Assembly (NCBI GenBank): GCA_002728355.1
Contig: PBXG01000033.1
Span: 1-5,618 of the forward strand
Origin: Gammaproteobacteria bacterium
GTDB lineage: Bacteria; Pseudomonadota; Gammaproteobacteria; GCA-002705445; GCA-002716945
DNA: 5,618 bases
Direction: 5' to 3'
Part shown: in pieces, positions 1 through 5,618 of the stretch
Position numbering within the stretch: position 1 is the stretch's first letter
Layout of the letters: the number at the start of each line of letters is the position of its first letter
Position numbers and translations under genes: made by a program
Notes under the pieces: model-generated
What the model saw: only the letters and a program-made list of their open reading frames with translations
What the model was told of the DNA's origin: nothing
Databases searched by the model: none

Positions 1-399
1 CTTAAGAAGAAATTTCCAAATATAGTAGGTCCAGTAAAAGATGATATATGTTATGCAACACAAAATCGACAGGATGCAGTTAAATCAATACTTCAATTAT
101 GTGATTTTTTAATAGTGATTGGTTCAAAAAATAGCTCCAACTCCAGACGCCTCAAAGAACTGGCACTTAAGAACGATGTTGAGTCAGTTCTGATTGATGA
201 TAAAAGTGACTTAGACCTAGAACTACTTGCTACAAAAGAAATGATAGGTATTACAGCGGGAGCATCAGCGCCAGAGATTCTTTTCGATGAAGTCTTGAAC
301 TTTTTGTTAACACACGGGGCTACAGAGTCTAAGAGCAATCATGTACAAATTGTTGAAAATATTTCATTTTCACTACCGAAGGAACTGAAGGAATTATAA
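1..399 (+). CDS. ispH: IspH, 4-hydroxy-3-methylbut-2-enyl diphosphate reductase (C-terminal part, 5' end outside window)
   Basis: This is the last step of the MEP isoprenoid pathway: a cytoplasmic [4Fe-4S] enzyme that reductively dehydroxylates HMBPP to IPP and DMAPP. The frame is open from base 1, and 132 residues are visible of a family length of about 310-320, so roughly the first 180 residues lie to the left. Visible signatures are DDICYATQNRQ (fragment residues 14-24), whose Cys17 matches the third cluster ligand (Cys197 in E. coli); SKNSSNS (42-48), the substrate diphosphate-binding loop; and TAGASAP (85-91), which supplies another substrate-contacting Ser. The C-terminus ends in a typical ENISFSLPKELKEL tail. 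The GTG at 115 is internal to these motifs and is not the start. The gene is convergent with dsrR and their ends overlap by 6 bp. It has no functional link to sulfur oxidation. The identification is firm because three IspH-specific motifs are in register. Confidence 0.97.
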   Translation, partial: LKKKFPNIVGPVKDDICYATQNRQDAVKSILQLCDFLIVIGSKNSSNSRRLKELALKNDVESVLIDDKSDLDLELLATKEMIGITAGASAPEILFDEVLNFLLTHGATESKSNHVQIVENISFSLPKELKEL

Positions 400-747
400 A
401 TCATGAGTAACATTTTCATCTAAATCATCTTGTGGTGGCTTATATGAAGGATCGTTTGGATTTAAAAAAATAAATTCGCACTGACCCTTGTCAAGTTCAA
501 CATAATCTAATTTACAATTTTTAAGATTGATCATAGAATCTGGTGATATTAAAATCTCTATATTATTTATTTTAAGGCGTAAATCTTCTTCTTTAGGATT
601 ATCAAACCCCATCAGATAATTAAACTTTCCATCTTTAACATCTACAGCAATTCTTAATGGCCAATCTTTTGATTCTGCCATTTCCGATGCCTTACTTATT
701 TGTAAAGCTGCGCTATCAGATATCTCAAAGATTTGTTTCTGTTTCAT
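394..747 (-). CDS. dsrR: DsrR, A-type carrier (IscA/HesB-like) protein lacking the Fe-S ligand cysteines
   Basis: A cytoplasmic 117-residue protein with the A-type iron-sulfur carrier fold. The N-terminus FEISDSAALQISKA resembles the IscA opening helix. LRIAVDVKDGKFNYLMGFDN (31-50) matches the strand region that normally contains GCSG, and FIFLNPNDP (92-100) matches the canonical F-x-NPN segment. The three conserved ligands are missing: no Cys lies around residues 38-43, and the usual CGCG after NPN is replaced by a Pro/Asp-rich tail. The two cysteines present (78 and 90) are at non-ligand positions. Loss of the ligands is the hallmark of DsrR, described in Allochromatium vinosum as an IscA-like protein that does not bind iron or clusters and influences sulfur oxidation post-transcriptionally. 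The start is fixed by a 4-bp ATGA overlap with the dsrN stop, with no clear Shine-Dalgarno, so translation is probably coupled. It is the last gene of the operon here. The name rests on both sequence and position. Confidence 0.92.
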   Translation of the reverse strand: MKQKQIFEISDSAALQISKASEMAESKDWPLRIAVDVKDGKFNYLMGFDNPKEEDLRLKINNIEILISPDSMINLKNCKLDYVELDKGQCEFIFLNPNDPSYKPPQDDLDENVTHDL

Positions 748-2093
748 ATTTGTTTATCGACGAAAGAGAGAAATTTGTCAACCCAATTAGTCTGTTTAGT
801 ATCTCTTAAATGATTATAAGTAGCAAGTAGGTTCTTATATATTAAACCCTCATGTTTTCCATCGATACCATATCCTCTCTTAACTCTGTATGCATATTTA
901 TATTTGGGCTCTTTTAGTCGTAATTTAGAATGATGGAACTCATGACAGTTGATAGGTAAAGAATTTCCCAGCCATGGATGATCAACTGATGTCTCCAACA
1001 TCACATACCCTCTACCAACAGGTTTAGAGAACATCTGGGTTTCCCCATTGATTACACCTACCATTGGATATATTTTAGAATTGTATTTTATTTTTTTTGT
1101 AAGATACATTAGACCTCCGCATTCGGCATATACAGGATAATGAGATTCTATAAATTCATTGACACTATTCAACATACTCTTATTCTTACTAAGCTTGTAT
1201 GCGCACAATTCGGGAAAACCTCCACCAATTAACAAGGCATCAATCTTGGGCAATTTTTTATCATTGACAGAATCTATCTTAACAAGATTACTTCCGAGGC
1301 TAGTAAATTTTTCTAGATCGTCTTTGTAATAAAAGCCAAACGCCTCATCTCTCATTATTCCAATTTTCAAACCAGCATACTTTTTCTTTGTAATAATCCG
1401 TGCGCTAATTTTTTTCTTATTTACTTTATTATTAAACATATCAATATCTACAGATTTTTTTATGACATCACGGATACCACGGATTTTTTGCACTGTCTGT
1501 TTATGTGCAAATGAAGGCACTAAACCTAAATGTTGTTCTTGGATGGAAAGTGAACTATCTCTCCATATGGAACCAATTATTTTAAGATCTGTATACTTCT
1601 CAATGGATGCTACTAATTTACTTTGATGTCTATCACCATTTACATTATTAAGGATTACTCCTTGATATTTAATCTTTTTATTAAAACTTTTATATCCATT
1701 AATTAATGGAGCAATCCCTCTTGTCATACCATTACAATCAATCACCAATATAACTCTGAGGTTAAGTAACTCTGCTAAGCTAGCGTTGCTATCAGATCCA
1801 TCTAAACTCAAGCCATCAAATAAGCCTTTGTTACCCTCTACAACAGCTAGATCACAATTTTTTGAATACTTATTGAATGTAGAAATTATTTCTTTTTTTT
1901 GCATTGTAAAAAAATCTAAGTTAAAACAATCTTTGCCTGATGCTTTTGATAACCATATCGGATCAATATAATCCGGGCCTTTTTTAAAAACCGAGAATGA
2001 TTTTTTTTGTGCTTTCAAAAGCGCTGAAAGACCTATACTTACAATGGTCTTTCCGGATGATTTTTTTGTTGAGGTTATTATAAAAGATTTCAT
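744..2093 (-). CDS. dsrN: DsrN, CbiA/CobB-type glutamine-dependent siroheme amidase
   Basis: A 449-residue homologue of cobyrinate a,c-diamide synthase. In dsr operons it is believed to convert a siroheme carboxylate to siro(heme)amide, the prosthetic group of DsrAB, using ATP and glutamine in the cytoplasm. The N-terminal synthetase domain has a P-loop-like STKKSSGKT (8-16), the KGPDYIDP motif (38-45), and EGNKGLFDG (86-94) followed by ILVIDCNGMTRGIAPLI (115-131). The C-terminal class I-like glutaminase domain starts near 242; it carries LLIGGGFPE (287-295), the nucleophile Cys325 in YAECGGLMYL, a CHEFHHS stretch (383-389), and His428 in TYNHL as the likely catalytic His. The length is normal for the family and no key residue is missing. 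The start lies 3 bp after the dsrP stop without a visible Shine-Dalgarno. A true cobalamin enzyme is the alternative, but the dsrP-dsrR context and absence of cobalamin genes favour DsrN. Confidence 0.94.
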   Translation of the reverse strand: MKSFIITSTKKSSGKTIVSIGLSALLKAQKKSFSVFKKGPDYIDPIWLSKASGKDCFNLDFFTMQKKEIISTFNKYSKNCDLAVVEGNKGLFDGLSLDGSDSNASLAELLNLRVILVIDCNGMTRGIAPLINGYKSFNKKIKYQGVILNNVNGDRHQSKLVASIEKYTDLKIIGSIWRDSSLSIQEQHLGLVPSFAHKQTVQKIRGIRDVIKKSVDIDMFNNKVNKKKISARIITKKKYAGLKIGIMRDEAFGFYYKDDLEKFTSLGSNLVKIDSVNDKKLPKIDALLIGGGFPELCAYKLSKNKSMLNSVNEFIESHYPVYAECGGLMYLTKKIKYNSKIYPMVGVINGETQMFSKPVGRGYVMLETSVDHPWLGNSLPINCHEFHHSKLRLKEPKYKYAYRVKRGYGIDGKHEGLIYKNLLATYNHLRDTKQTNWVDKFLSFVDKQI

Positions 2094-2096
2094 GTT

Positions 2097-3308
2097 TTAG
2101 TCTGATTTTTCATCAACTAAAGGTTTCCGTATTTGTATTACAGATGGTAAAAAATCAAGATTTCTAATAGCAATTAAAATAATTATTAAGGACAAAGCAA
2201 CCCCTCCTATCCCTAATCCTATTTCATATAGTGATGGAGTGTAATCATGAATAACATTATCGTAAAAAGAGCTCTCAACAATTATATAATCATTAAAAAT
2301 ATTAAGCGGAAAAGCTTGACCAGAGATTATAATCACATAAATTGCTGCAAAACTTCCAAAAACAACAAGGAGCGACGAAATCATAAAGTTTGATTCATTA
2401 TTACTATTTTTATTAAGTAAAAGATACAAAGGCAATAATAGACCGATGAGCACCTGTCCGATCCAAAATATTATTGTATATATACCGCCGGCAGTTAAAA
2501 TGAACACTTCATAATCATAATGCTTAGAAATATACAAATTTGTAATATGATATAGTGCTAAAAAATACAGGTTCGCAAACAAGAAAAATATAGTGATTTT
2601 GCGAAGATTATCTTTCACTTCATCAGTCATCAAAGTATCTTGGAAATAATTAATTACTTTTAGCAATAGAAAATATATAACTGTTCCATAAAGAAGAGAC
2701 ATTATAATAAATAATGGGGCCAGAATAGCAGTTCCATAAGCATCTCTTGCAATCAAAAATCCAAATATAGATCCTGTTCCAGTTGTAAGTATTATTCTCC
2801 ATAAAAAGGCAAATACTCCTACTGGTTTTGAATAATTAGACACAGTTCTATCCAACATAAACCATAAATAAACAACTAATATAGCAGCAAACCCAGAATA
2901 CAGAAAAATATTCCAAGCGAAAATTGATTTAAAGTTATATGTAGTCATAGCAACGATAAGTCTGTCCGGTCTCCCTAAATCGAGAACAAGAACAACTAAT
3001 CCTGAAATTAAAAAAGCTACAGCCATCAATGCAGATAACGGCGCTAATGGTTTAAATAACTTGAAATTGAAAACTGATGACATTGATGCAACATTGAGAA
3101 CTCCAGAAGCAATTACTATAAGTAGGACAGCAAACACATGAGGCATACCCCATACAATCTGATTATTCATTCCTGTAACATAATGGCCCTCTGTTTCCAT
3201 GTAATGTGCACATAGATATCCTACGAGAATAAAAAATCCTAAACCTAAAAATAGTTTCCAAAAAAGCGGTGCTTCGATTTTTAATCTTTGAAAAATGATT
3301 TTATCCAT
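2097..3308 (-). CDS. dsrP: DsrP, NrfD/PsrC-family integral membrane subunit of DsrMKJOP
   Basis: A 403-residue polytopic inner-membrane protein that exchanges electrons between the quinone pool and the periplasmic subunits DsrO and DsrJ. About ten hydrophobic segments can be read, near residues 17-34, 51-71, 93-110, 128-149, 164-184, 192-217, 238-256, 269-298, 309-328 and 361-381, consistent with the NrfD fold. The motif LDLGRPDRL (109-117), at the end of the third segment, is typical of NrfD/PsrC proteins, and SGQAFPLNIF (329-338) resembles a conserved loop of the DsrP-like branch. The last roughly 20 residues are polar and probably cytoplasmic. The gene begins 3 bp after the dsrO stop and ends 3 bp before dsrN, with no strong Shine-Dalgarno, so it is likely translated by coupling. 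The order dsrO-dsrP-dsrN separates it from other NrfD paralogues (HybB, PsrC, TtrC). Confidence 0.95.
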   Translation of the reverse strand: MDKIIFQRLKIEAPLFWKLFLGLGFFILVGYLCAHYMETEGHYVTGMNNQIVWGMPHVFAVLLIVIASGVLNVASMSSVFNFKLFKPLAPLSALMAVAFLISGLVVLVLDLGRPDRLIVAMTTYNFKSIFAWNIFLYSGFAAILVVYLWFMLDRTVSNYSKPVGVFAFLWRIILTTGTGSIFGFLIARDAYGTAILAPLFIIMSLLYGTVIYFLLLKVINYFQDTLMTDEVKDNLRKITIFFLFANLYFLALYHITNLYISKHYDYEVFILTAGGIYTIIFWIGQVLIGLLLPLYLLLNKNSNNESNFMISSLLVVFGSFAAIYVIIISGQAFPLNIFNDYIIVESSFYDNVIHDYTPSLYEIGLGIGGVALSLIIILIAIRNLDFLPSVIQIRKPLVDEKSD

Positions 3309-3311
3309 GAA

Positions 3312-4046
3312 TTAGATACCGGAATATGTAACGCGTTGTTTAAGTTTAAGATCAGATCTCAATCGTCTACTAGGCTTACTTGCGAGAGATTCATTAACTC
3401 TGCTTTTAGGGTTTGATAAGTCTCCAAAAGTTATAGCTTTATGGCCTTCTTTTTGACAAGCTTCCTCACAAGCAGTCATATCCGATCCATGATCTATTCT
3501 ATTGGCACAGAAATTACAACTCTCAACACAGCCTTTTCCTCTTGGGGCGCTAGTGAGTTGTTCAGTTAAATTCTCATGAACAAACGATCTTGCTTTAAAT
3601 GGACATGCCATCATACAGTAACGGCATCCAATACATGTATGTTGATTTACCATTACAATACCGTCTTCACGTCGGAAAGAGGCTCCGGTTGGGCAAACAT
3701 CACAACATGGTGGATTCTCACAGTGTTGACATAACATTGGAAGTTCTACTATTTTTTCGGTTTTGATATCTTTGAGCGTAAGTTTTCTTATCCATTGTGA
3801 ATCCGTCTCAGGTCTATCCATTCCATATAAACCATTTTCTTCAATACATGCCTCAACACATGCGGTGCAACCTTTTGTACACTTATCAACATCTATGTTC
3901 ATAGCCCACTTTGTTTTAGAGGAAACTTTTTCATCCAGTGGTTTTGCCTCGGTTTTACTAACAAGATCCGGAATGATGTACACAACTGTCATCAGGGATG
4001 CTGATTTGATAAGAAAATCTCTTCTTGTTAAATTATTTTTATTCAT
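3312..4046 (-). CDS. dsrO: DsrO, Tat-exported ferredoxin-like subunit of DsrMKJOP
   Basis: A 244-residue periplasmic iron-sulfur protein that carries electrons between DsrP and the cytochrome DsrJ. The N-terminus has a twin-arginine motif, TRRDFLIK (7-14, Arg8-Arg9), followed by a hydrophobic stretch to about residue 28, indicating folded export by the Tat system. Cysteine groups follow at 56/60/63/67, 106/109/114/118, 138/141/144/148 and 173/177/180/193/197. This arrangement fits the multi-cluster NrfC/HybA/DsrO group, with CQHCENPPCCDVCP and CIGCRYCMMACP as clear 4Fe-4S signatures. Cys115 is an extra Cys beside the second group. The C-terminal tail (about 211-244) is basic. The first ATG precedes the Tat motif and the next Met (19) would destroy it, which decides the start. 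The start overlaps the dsrJ stop by 8 bp. The gene is complete with no missing ligand group. Confidence 0.95.
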   Translation of the reverse strand: MNKNNLTRRDFLIKSASLMTVVYIIPDLVSKTEAKPLDEKVSSKTKWAMNIDVDKCTKGCTACVEACIEENGLYGMDRPETDSQWIRKLTLKDIKTEKIVELPMLCQHCENPPCCDVCPTGASFRREDGIVMVNQHTCIGCRYCMMACPFKARSFVHENLTEQLTSAPRGKGCVESCNFCANRIDHGSDMTACEEACQKEGHKAITFGDLSNPKSRVNESLASKPSRRLRSDLKLKQRVTYSGI

Positions 4047-4512
4047 GATTATTTGAATGATAATATGTTGTTATATCTTTTATTTTATCAGATAGATGGT
4101 TGTTGTTATCTGATGCCTTAATTCTTTTCATGCCTTTATCTCTAGGCACTGTTGCATGACATGAAAAGCAGTCTATATTTACTGCAGTTTGAACATGACA
4201 TGTCTGACAAAACTGTCCTTCTGAATTAATAGGGATTGCAACGCCCTTCTCGTCATAACCAACGTGACAATCTATACAATTAGCAAGACTATGCTGTTTA
4301 GTTCTGATTCCGTCTATCACGGTGTTATCTCTTTGATGATATAAAAAAACAAAATGCTCTTTCTGCATAATTTCTGTGGGTTCGACACATTGAGTCATTG
4401 AATCAGCTTTAGATGATCCTTTGATACTGTGGGGTTCGTTATTGTGTGATGAAATATTCAGTGGTGTAAGTATTATGAATAAGAATAGATACCTATAGAA
4501 ATTTTGACCCAT
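4039..4512 (-). CDS. dsrJ: DsrJ, periplasmic triheme cytochrome c of DsrMKJOP
   Basis: A 157-residue cytochrome c with three CxxCH heme-attachment motifs: CIDCH (79-83), CQTCH (102-106) and CFSCH (115-119). A hydrophobic N-terminal segment (about residues 7-20, after Arg7) directs Sec export. No clear A-x-A cleavage site follows, and in A. vinosum this segment is reported to remain as a membrane anchor. Cys42, in MTQCVEPTEIM, is the likely equivalent of the conserved Cys (Cys46 in A. vinosum) that gives one DsrJ heme its unusual His/Cys axial ligation. His53, His59 and His74 are candidate distal ligands for the other hemes. DsrJ is proposed to act on a periplasmic sulfur substrate or pass electrons through DsrO. 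The gene sits 36 bp after dsrL, has the clearest ribosome-binding site in the window, and overlaps dsrO by 8 bp. Confidence 0.95.
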   Translation of the reverse strand: MGQNFYRYLFLFIILTPLNISSHNNEPHSIKGSSKADSMTQCVEPTEIMQKEHFVFLYHQRDNTVIDGIRTKQHSLANCIDCHVGYDEKGVAIPINSEGQFCQTCHVQTAVNIDCFSCHATVPRDKGMKRIKASDNNNHLSDKIKDITTYYHSNNHE

Positions 4513-4520
4513 TGGAAATT

Positions 4521-4524
4521 CTCC
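4521..4524 (-). promoter_or_regulatory. Shine-Dalgarno GGAG for dsrJ
   Basis: On the minus strand the sequence reads GGAG, then 8 nt, then the dsrJ ATG, a standard spacing. It is the only good Shine-Dalgarno I found among the six dsr genes; dsrO, dsrP, dsrN and dsrR start within or a few bases after the preceding gene without one. It lies in the 36-bp dsrL-dsrJ spacer and suggests independent translation initiation at dsrJ. Confidence 0.75.
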
Positions 4525-4548
4525 AGTTCCAGTAGCTCAGAAGATGTC

Positions 4549-5618
4549 TTATTCTCCGAGACCCATTTTAATATAACCTGTAGGGCATACATCAGCACAT
4601 ATGTGGCATCCAATACATTTATCATAATCTGTATCAACATATCTGCCCATTGTTGACTTATCTTTTTTAACTCTGAAAACAGCGTCTTGAGGGCAATATA
4701 TTACACAGTTATCACATTCAAAACACATTCCACAGCTCATACATCTAGAAGCCTCTTTAATGGCTTCTTCTTCAGTTAACCCAATTATTCGATCTTCAAA
4801 ATTATCTATGACATCATCGCCCTGCGGTACAGCTTCACCTCTTTTTACTCTATCCTCATGTTTAAAATGACCAAGGAAAAGTTCGGTGGATGGGATTACC
4901 TCATGAGCAGATCTATCTTCAAAATTATGAACAACTGCAGTGCTTTGATCAGACCCTCTTAATTCATCAGGCGCTTCACTGGCTTTGTACTCATCTGGGT
5001 TTAAATCAGTTTCTCTAAGTTTCTCCAAAAGATTAAAGTGATGTACATCTACTTTCGGCCTTCTCTTGAAATCATTATTTTCAAAATAACTCTTAATCGA
5101 ATCTGCAGCTATAGATCCTTGACCTATTGCAGTTGTTAGAAGATGTGGTCTTATAATGTCGCCAGCAACAAAATGACCTTCTTTTGTTTTATGTCGATAG
5201 AAGTTATCAACTTCAAAAAAACCTTTTTCATTACCCATGTCCTCTAGTCCATCGATATCAGGCGTCTGCCCTATGGCAGAGACTATCAAATCAGCCTCAA
5301 TTCTCTTTTCAGTGCCTTTGACTGGTTTAGGAACATTGTCCTCCATCTCACACTCAGCAACAATAATTGCAGTTGCACGATTATTATCATCCTTCTCAAT
5401 TTTTACAGGCATGACTCCATTTAAAATGGTTACACCTTCATGCATAGCGTCATTGACTTCTTGCTCAGCTGCCGTCATCTCCTCTTTCTTAAATAAAGAT
5501 GTTAGAGTTACATCTGCGCCTTCTTTAACAGCTTGTTCTGAAACATCCTGAGCGACATAACCATGTACAATTGCCTCTGGTTGATCTTGAGTATTAAGAT
5601 TTGAAATATGACCTAATC
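4549..5618 (-). CDS. dsrL: DsrL, Fe-S flavoprotein NAD(P)H:acceptor oxidoreductase (C-terminal part, 5' end outside window)
   Basis: A cytoplasmic GltD-like (glutamate synthase small-subunit type) oxidoreductase, essential for sulfur oxidation in A. vinosum and thought to link DsrAB to NAD(P)H. The frame is open to the right edge and gives 355 complete residues, about half of the roughly 650 expected. The Met at 5476-5478 is internal. Visible in order are FKKEEMTAAEQEV (fragment residues 42-54), matching the R-x-EEMPA segment of the family's NAD(P)H-binding domain; VSAIGQTPD (112-120) and GHFVAGD...TAIGQGSIAADSI (147-174), the FAD-binding C-terminal motif; and a linker of about 100 residues. 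Two ferredoxin-like 4Fe-4S motifs end the protein: CMSCGMCFECDNCVIYCP (Cys 292/295/298/301/304/308) and CIGCHICADVCP (334/337/340/344). It is followed by dsrJ. A general glutamate synthase-like subunit is excluded by the C-terminal ferredoxin domain and the dsrJOPNR neighbours. Confidence 0.94.
   Translation of the reverse strand, partial: LGHISNLNTQDQPEAIVHGYVAQDVSEQAVKEGADVTLTSLFKKEEMTAAEQEVNDAMHEGVTILNGVMPVKIEKDDNNRATAIIVAECEMEDNVPKPVKGTEKRIEADLIVSAIGQTPDIDGLEDMGNEKGFFEVDNFYRHKTKEGHFVAGDIIRPHLLTTAIGQGSIAADSIKSYFENNDFKRRPKVDVHHFNLLEKLRETDLNPDEYKASEAPDELRGSDQSTAVVHNFEDRSAHEVIPSTELFLGHFKHEDRVKRGEAVPQGDDVIDNFEDRIIGLTEEEAIKEASRCMSCGMCFECDNCVIYCPQDAVFRVKKDKSTMGRYVDTDYDKCIGCHICADVCPTGYIKMGLGE

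Noticed and set aside
93..338. Minus-strand open frame of 81 codons opposite ispH
   Set aside because: Low-complexity Ser-rich translation opposite well-conserved IspH motifs.
330..460. Search for an intrinsic terminator at the ispH-dsrR junction
   Set aside because: Only weak AT-rich inverted stretches were seen, with no GC-rich stem followed by a U-tract.
1893..1914. Runs of 8 T and 7 A, possible frameshift or slippage site in dsrN
   Set aside because: The dsrN frame continues intact through both with conserved motifs on either side; such runs are expected in AT-rich Lys/Phe codons.
1786..1971. Plus-strand open frame of 61 codons opposite dsrN
   Set aside because: Short, without motifs, and antisense to the conserved synthetase domain of dsrN.
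744..2093. Cobalamin-pathway cobyrinate a,c-diamide synthase (CbiA/CobB) as the name for this gene
   Set aside because: The fold is the same, but the position between dsrP and dsrR and the lack of any cobalamin gene make DsrN the better call.
3763..4056. Plus-strand open frame of 97 codons opposite dsrO
   Set aside because: It overlaps the Tat signal and first cysteine group of dsrO on the other strand and has no recognisable domain or ribosome-binding site.
5476..5478. Possible start codon giving a 309-residue stand-alone ferredoxin-flavoprotein
   Set aside because: The frame stays open to the window edge with family-like residues, and this Met lies inside the EEMTA motif of the NAD(P)H-binding domain, so it is internal to DsrL.
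5237..5551. Plus-strand open frame of 104 codons opposite dsrL
   Set aside because: It is Ser/Ala/Thr-rich without motifs and lies entirely antisense to a motif-rich dsrL frame.

Overview
The window holds the 3' half of a reverse dissimilatory sulfite reductase (rDsr) sulfur-oxidation operon, read on the minus strand in the order dsrL (C-terminal part), dsrJ, dsrO, dsrP, dsrN, dsrR. The C-terminal part of ispH converges on it from the plus strand. This is the order known from the dsrABEFHCMKLJOPNRS operon of Allochromatium vinosum. The cytoplasmic core genes (dsrAB, dsrEFH, dsrC, dsrMK) would be expected upstream, beyond base 5618, and are not visible.

Organism (inference): a sulfur-oxidising proteobacterium, probably gammaproteobacterial. 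The base composition is strongly AT-rich, proteins are rich in Lys/Asn/Ile, and intergenic space is almost absent. Together with a dsr operon this suggests a streamlined marine lineage such as the SUP05/Thioglobus group or its clam-symbiont relatives. That placement rests on gene content and composition, not on a tree.

Layout: ispH runs from the left edge to 399 (+). dsrR (394-747) overlaps its stop tail to tail by 6 bp. dsrN (744-2093) overlaps the dsrR start by 4 bp. dsrP (2097-3308) and dsrO (3312-4046) follow with 3-bp gaps, and dsrJ (4039-4512) overlaps dsrO by 8 bp. A 36-bp spacer carrying the only clear Shine-Dalgarno sequence separates dsrJ from dsrL, which runs off the right edge.

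How the genes work together: DsrJ (triheme cytochrome c), DsrO (Tat-exported Fe-S protein) and DsrP (NrfD-type quinone-interacting membrane protein) form the periplasm-facing half of the DsrMKJOP transmembrane electron-transfer complex. DsrL is the cytoplasmic Fe-S flavoprotein thought to couple sulfite formation by DsrAB to NAD(P)+ reduction. DsrN amidates siroheme for the DsrAB active site. DsrR is an A-type-carrier fold that has lost its Fe-S ligands and acts as an accessory or regulatory factor. ispH is an unrelated isoprenoid housekeeping gene. No mobile element, tRNA, rRNA, CRISPR array or convincing terminator was seen, and I found no undescribed system; the points of interest are details inside a known operon.
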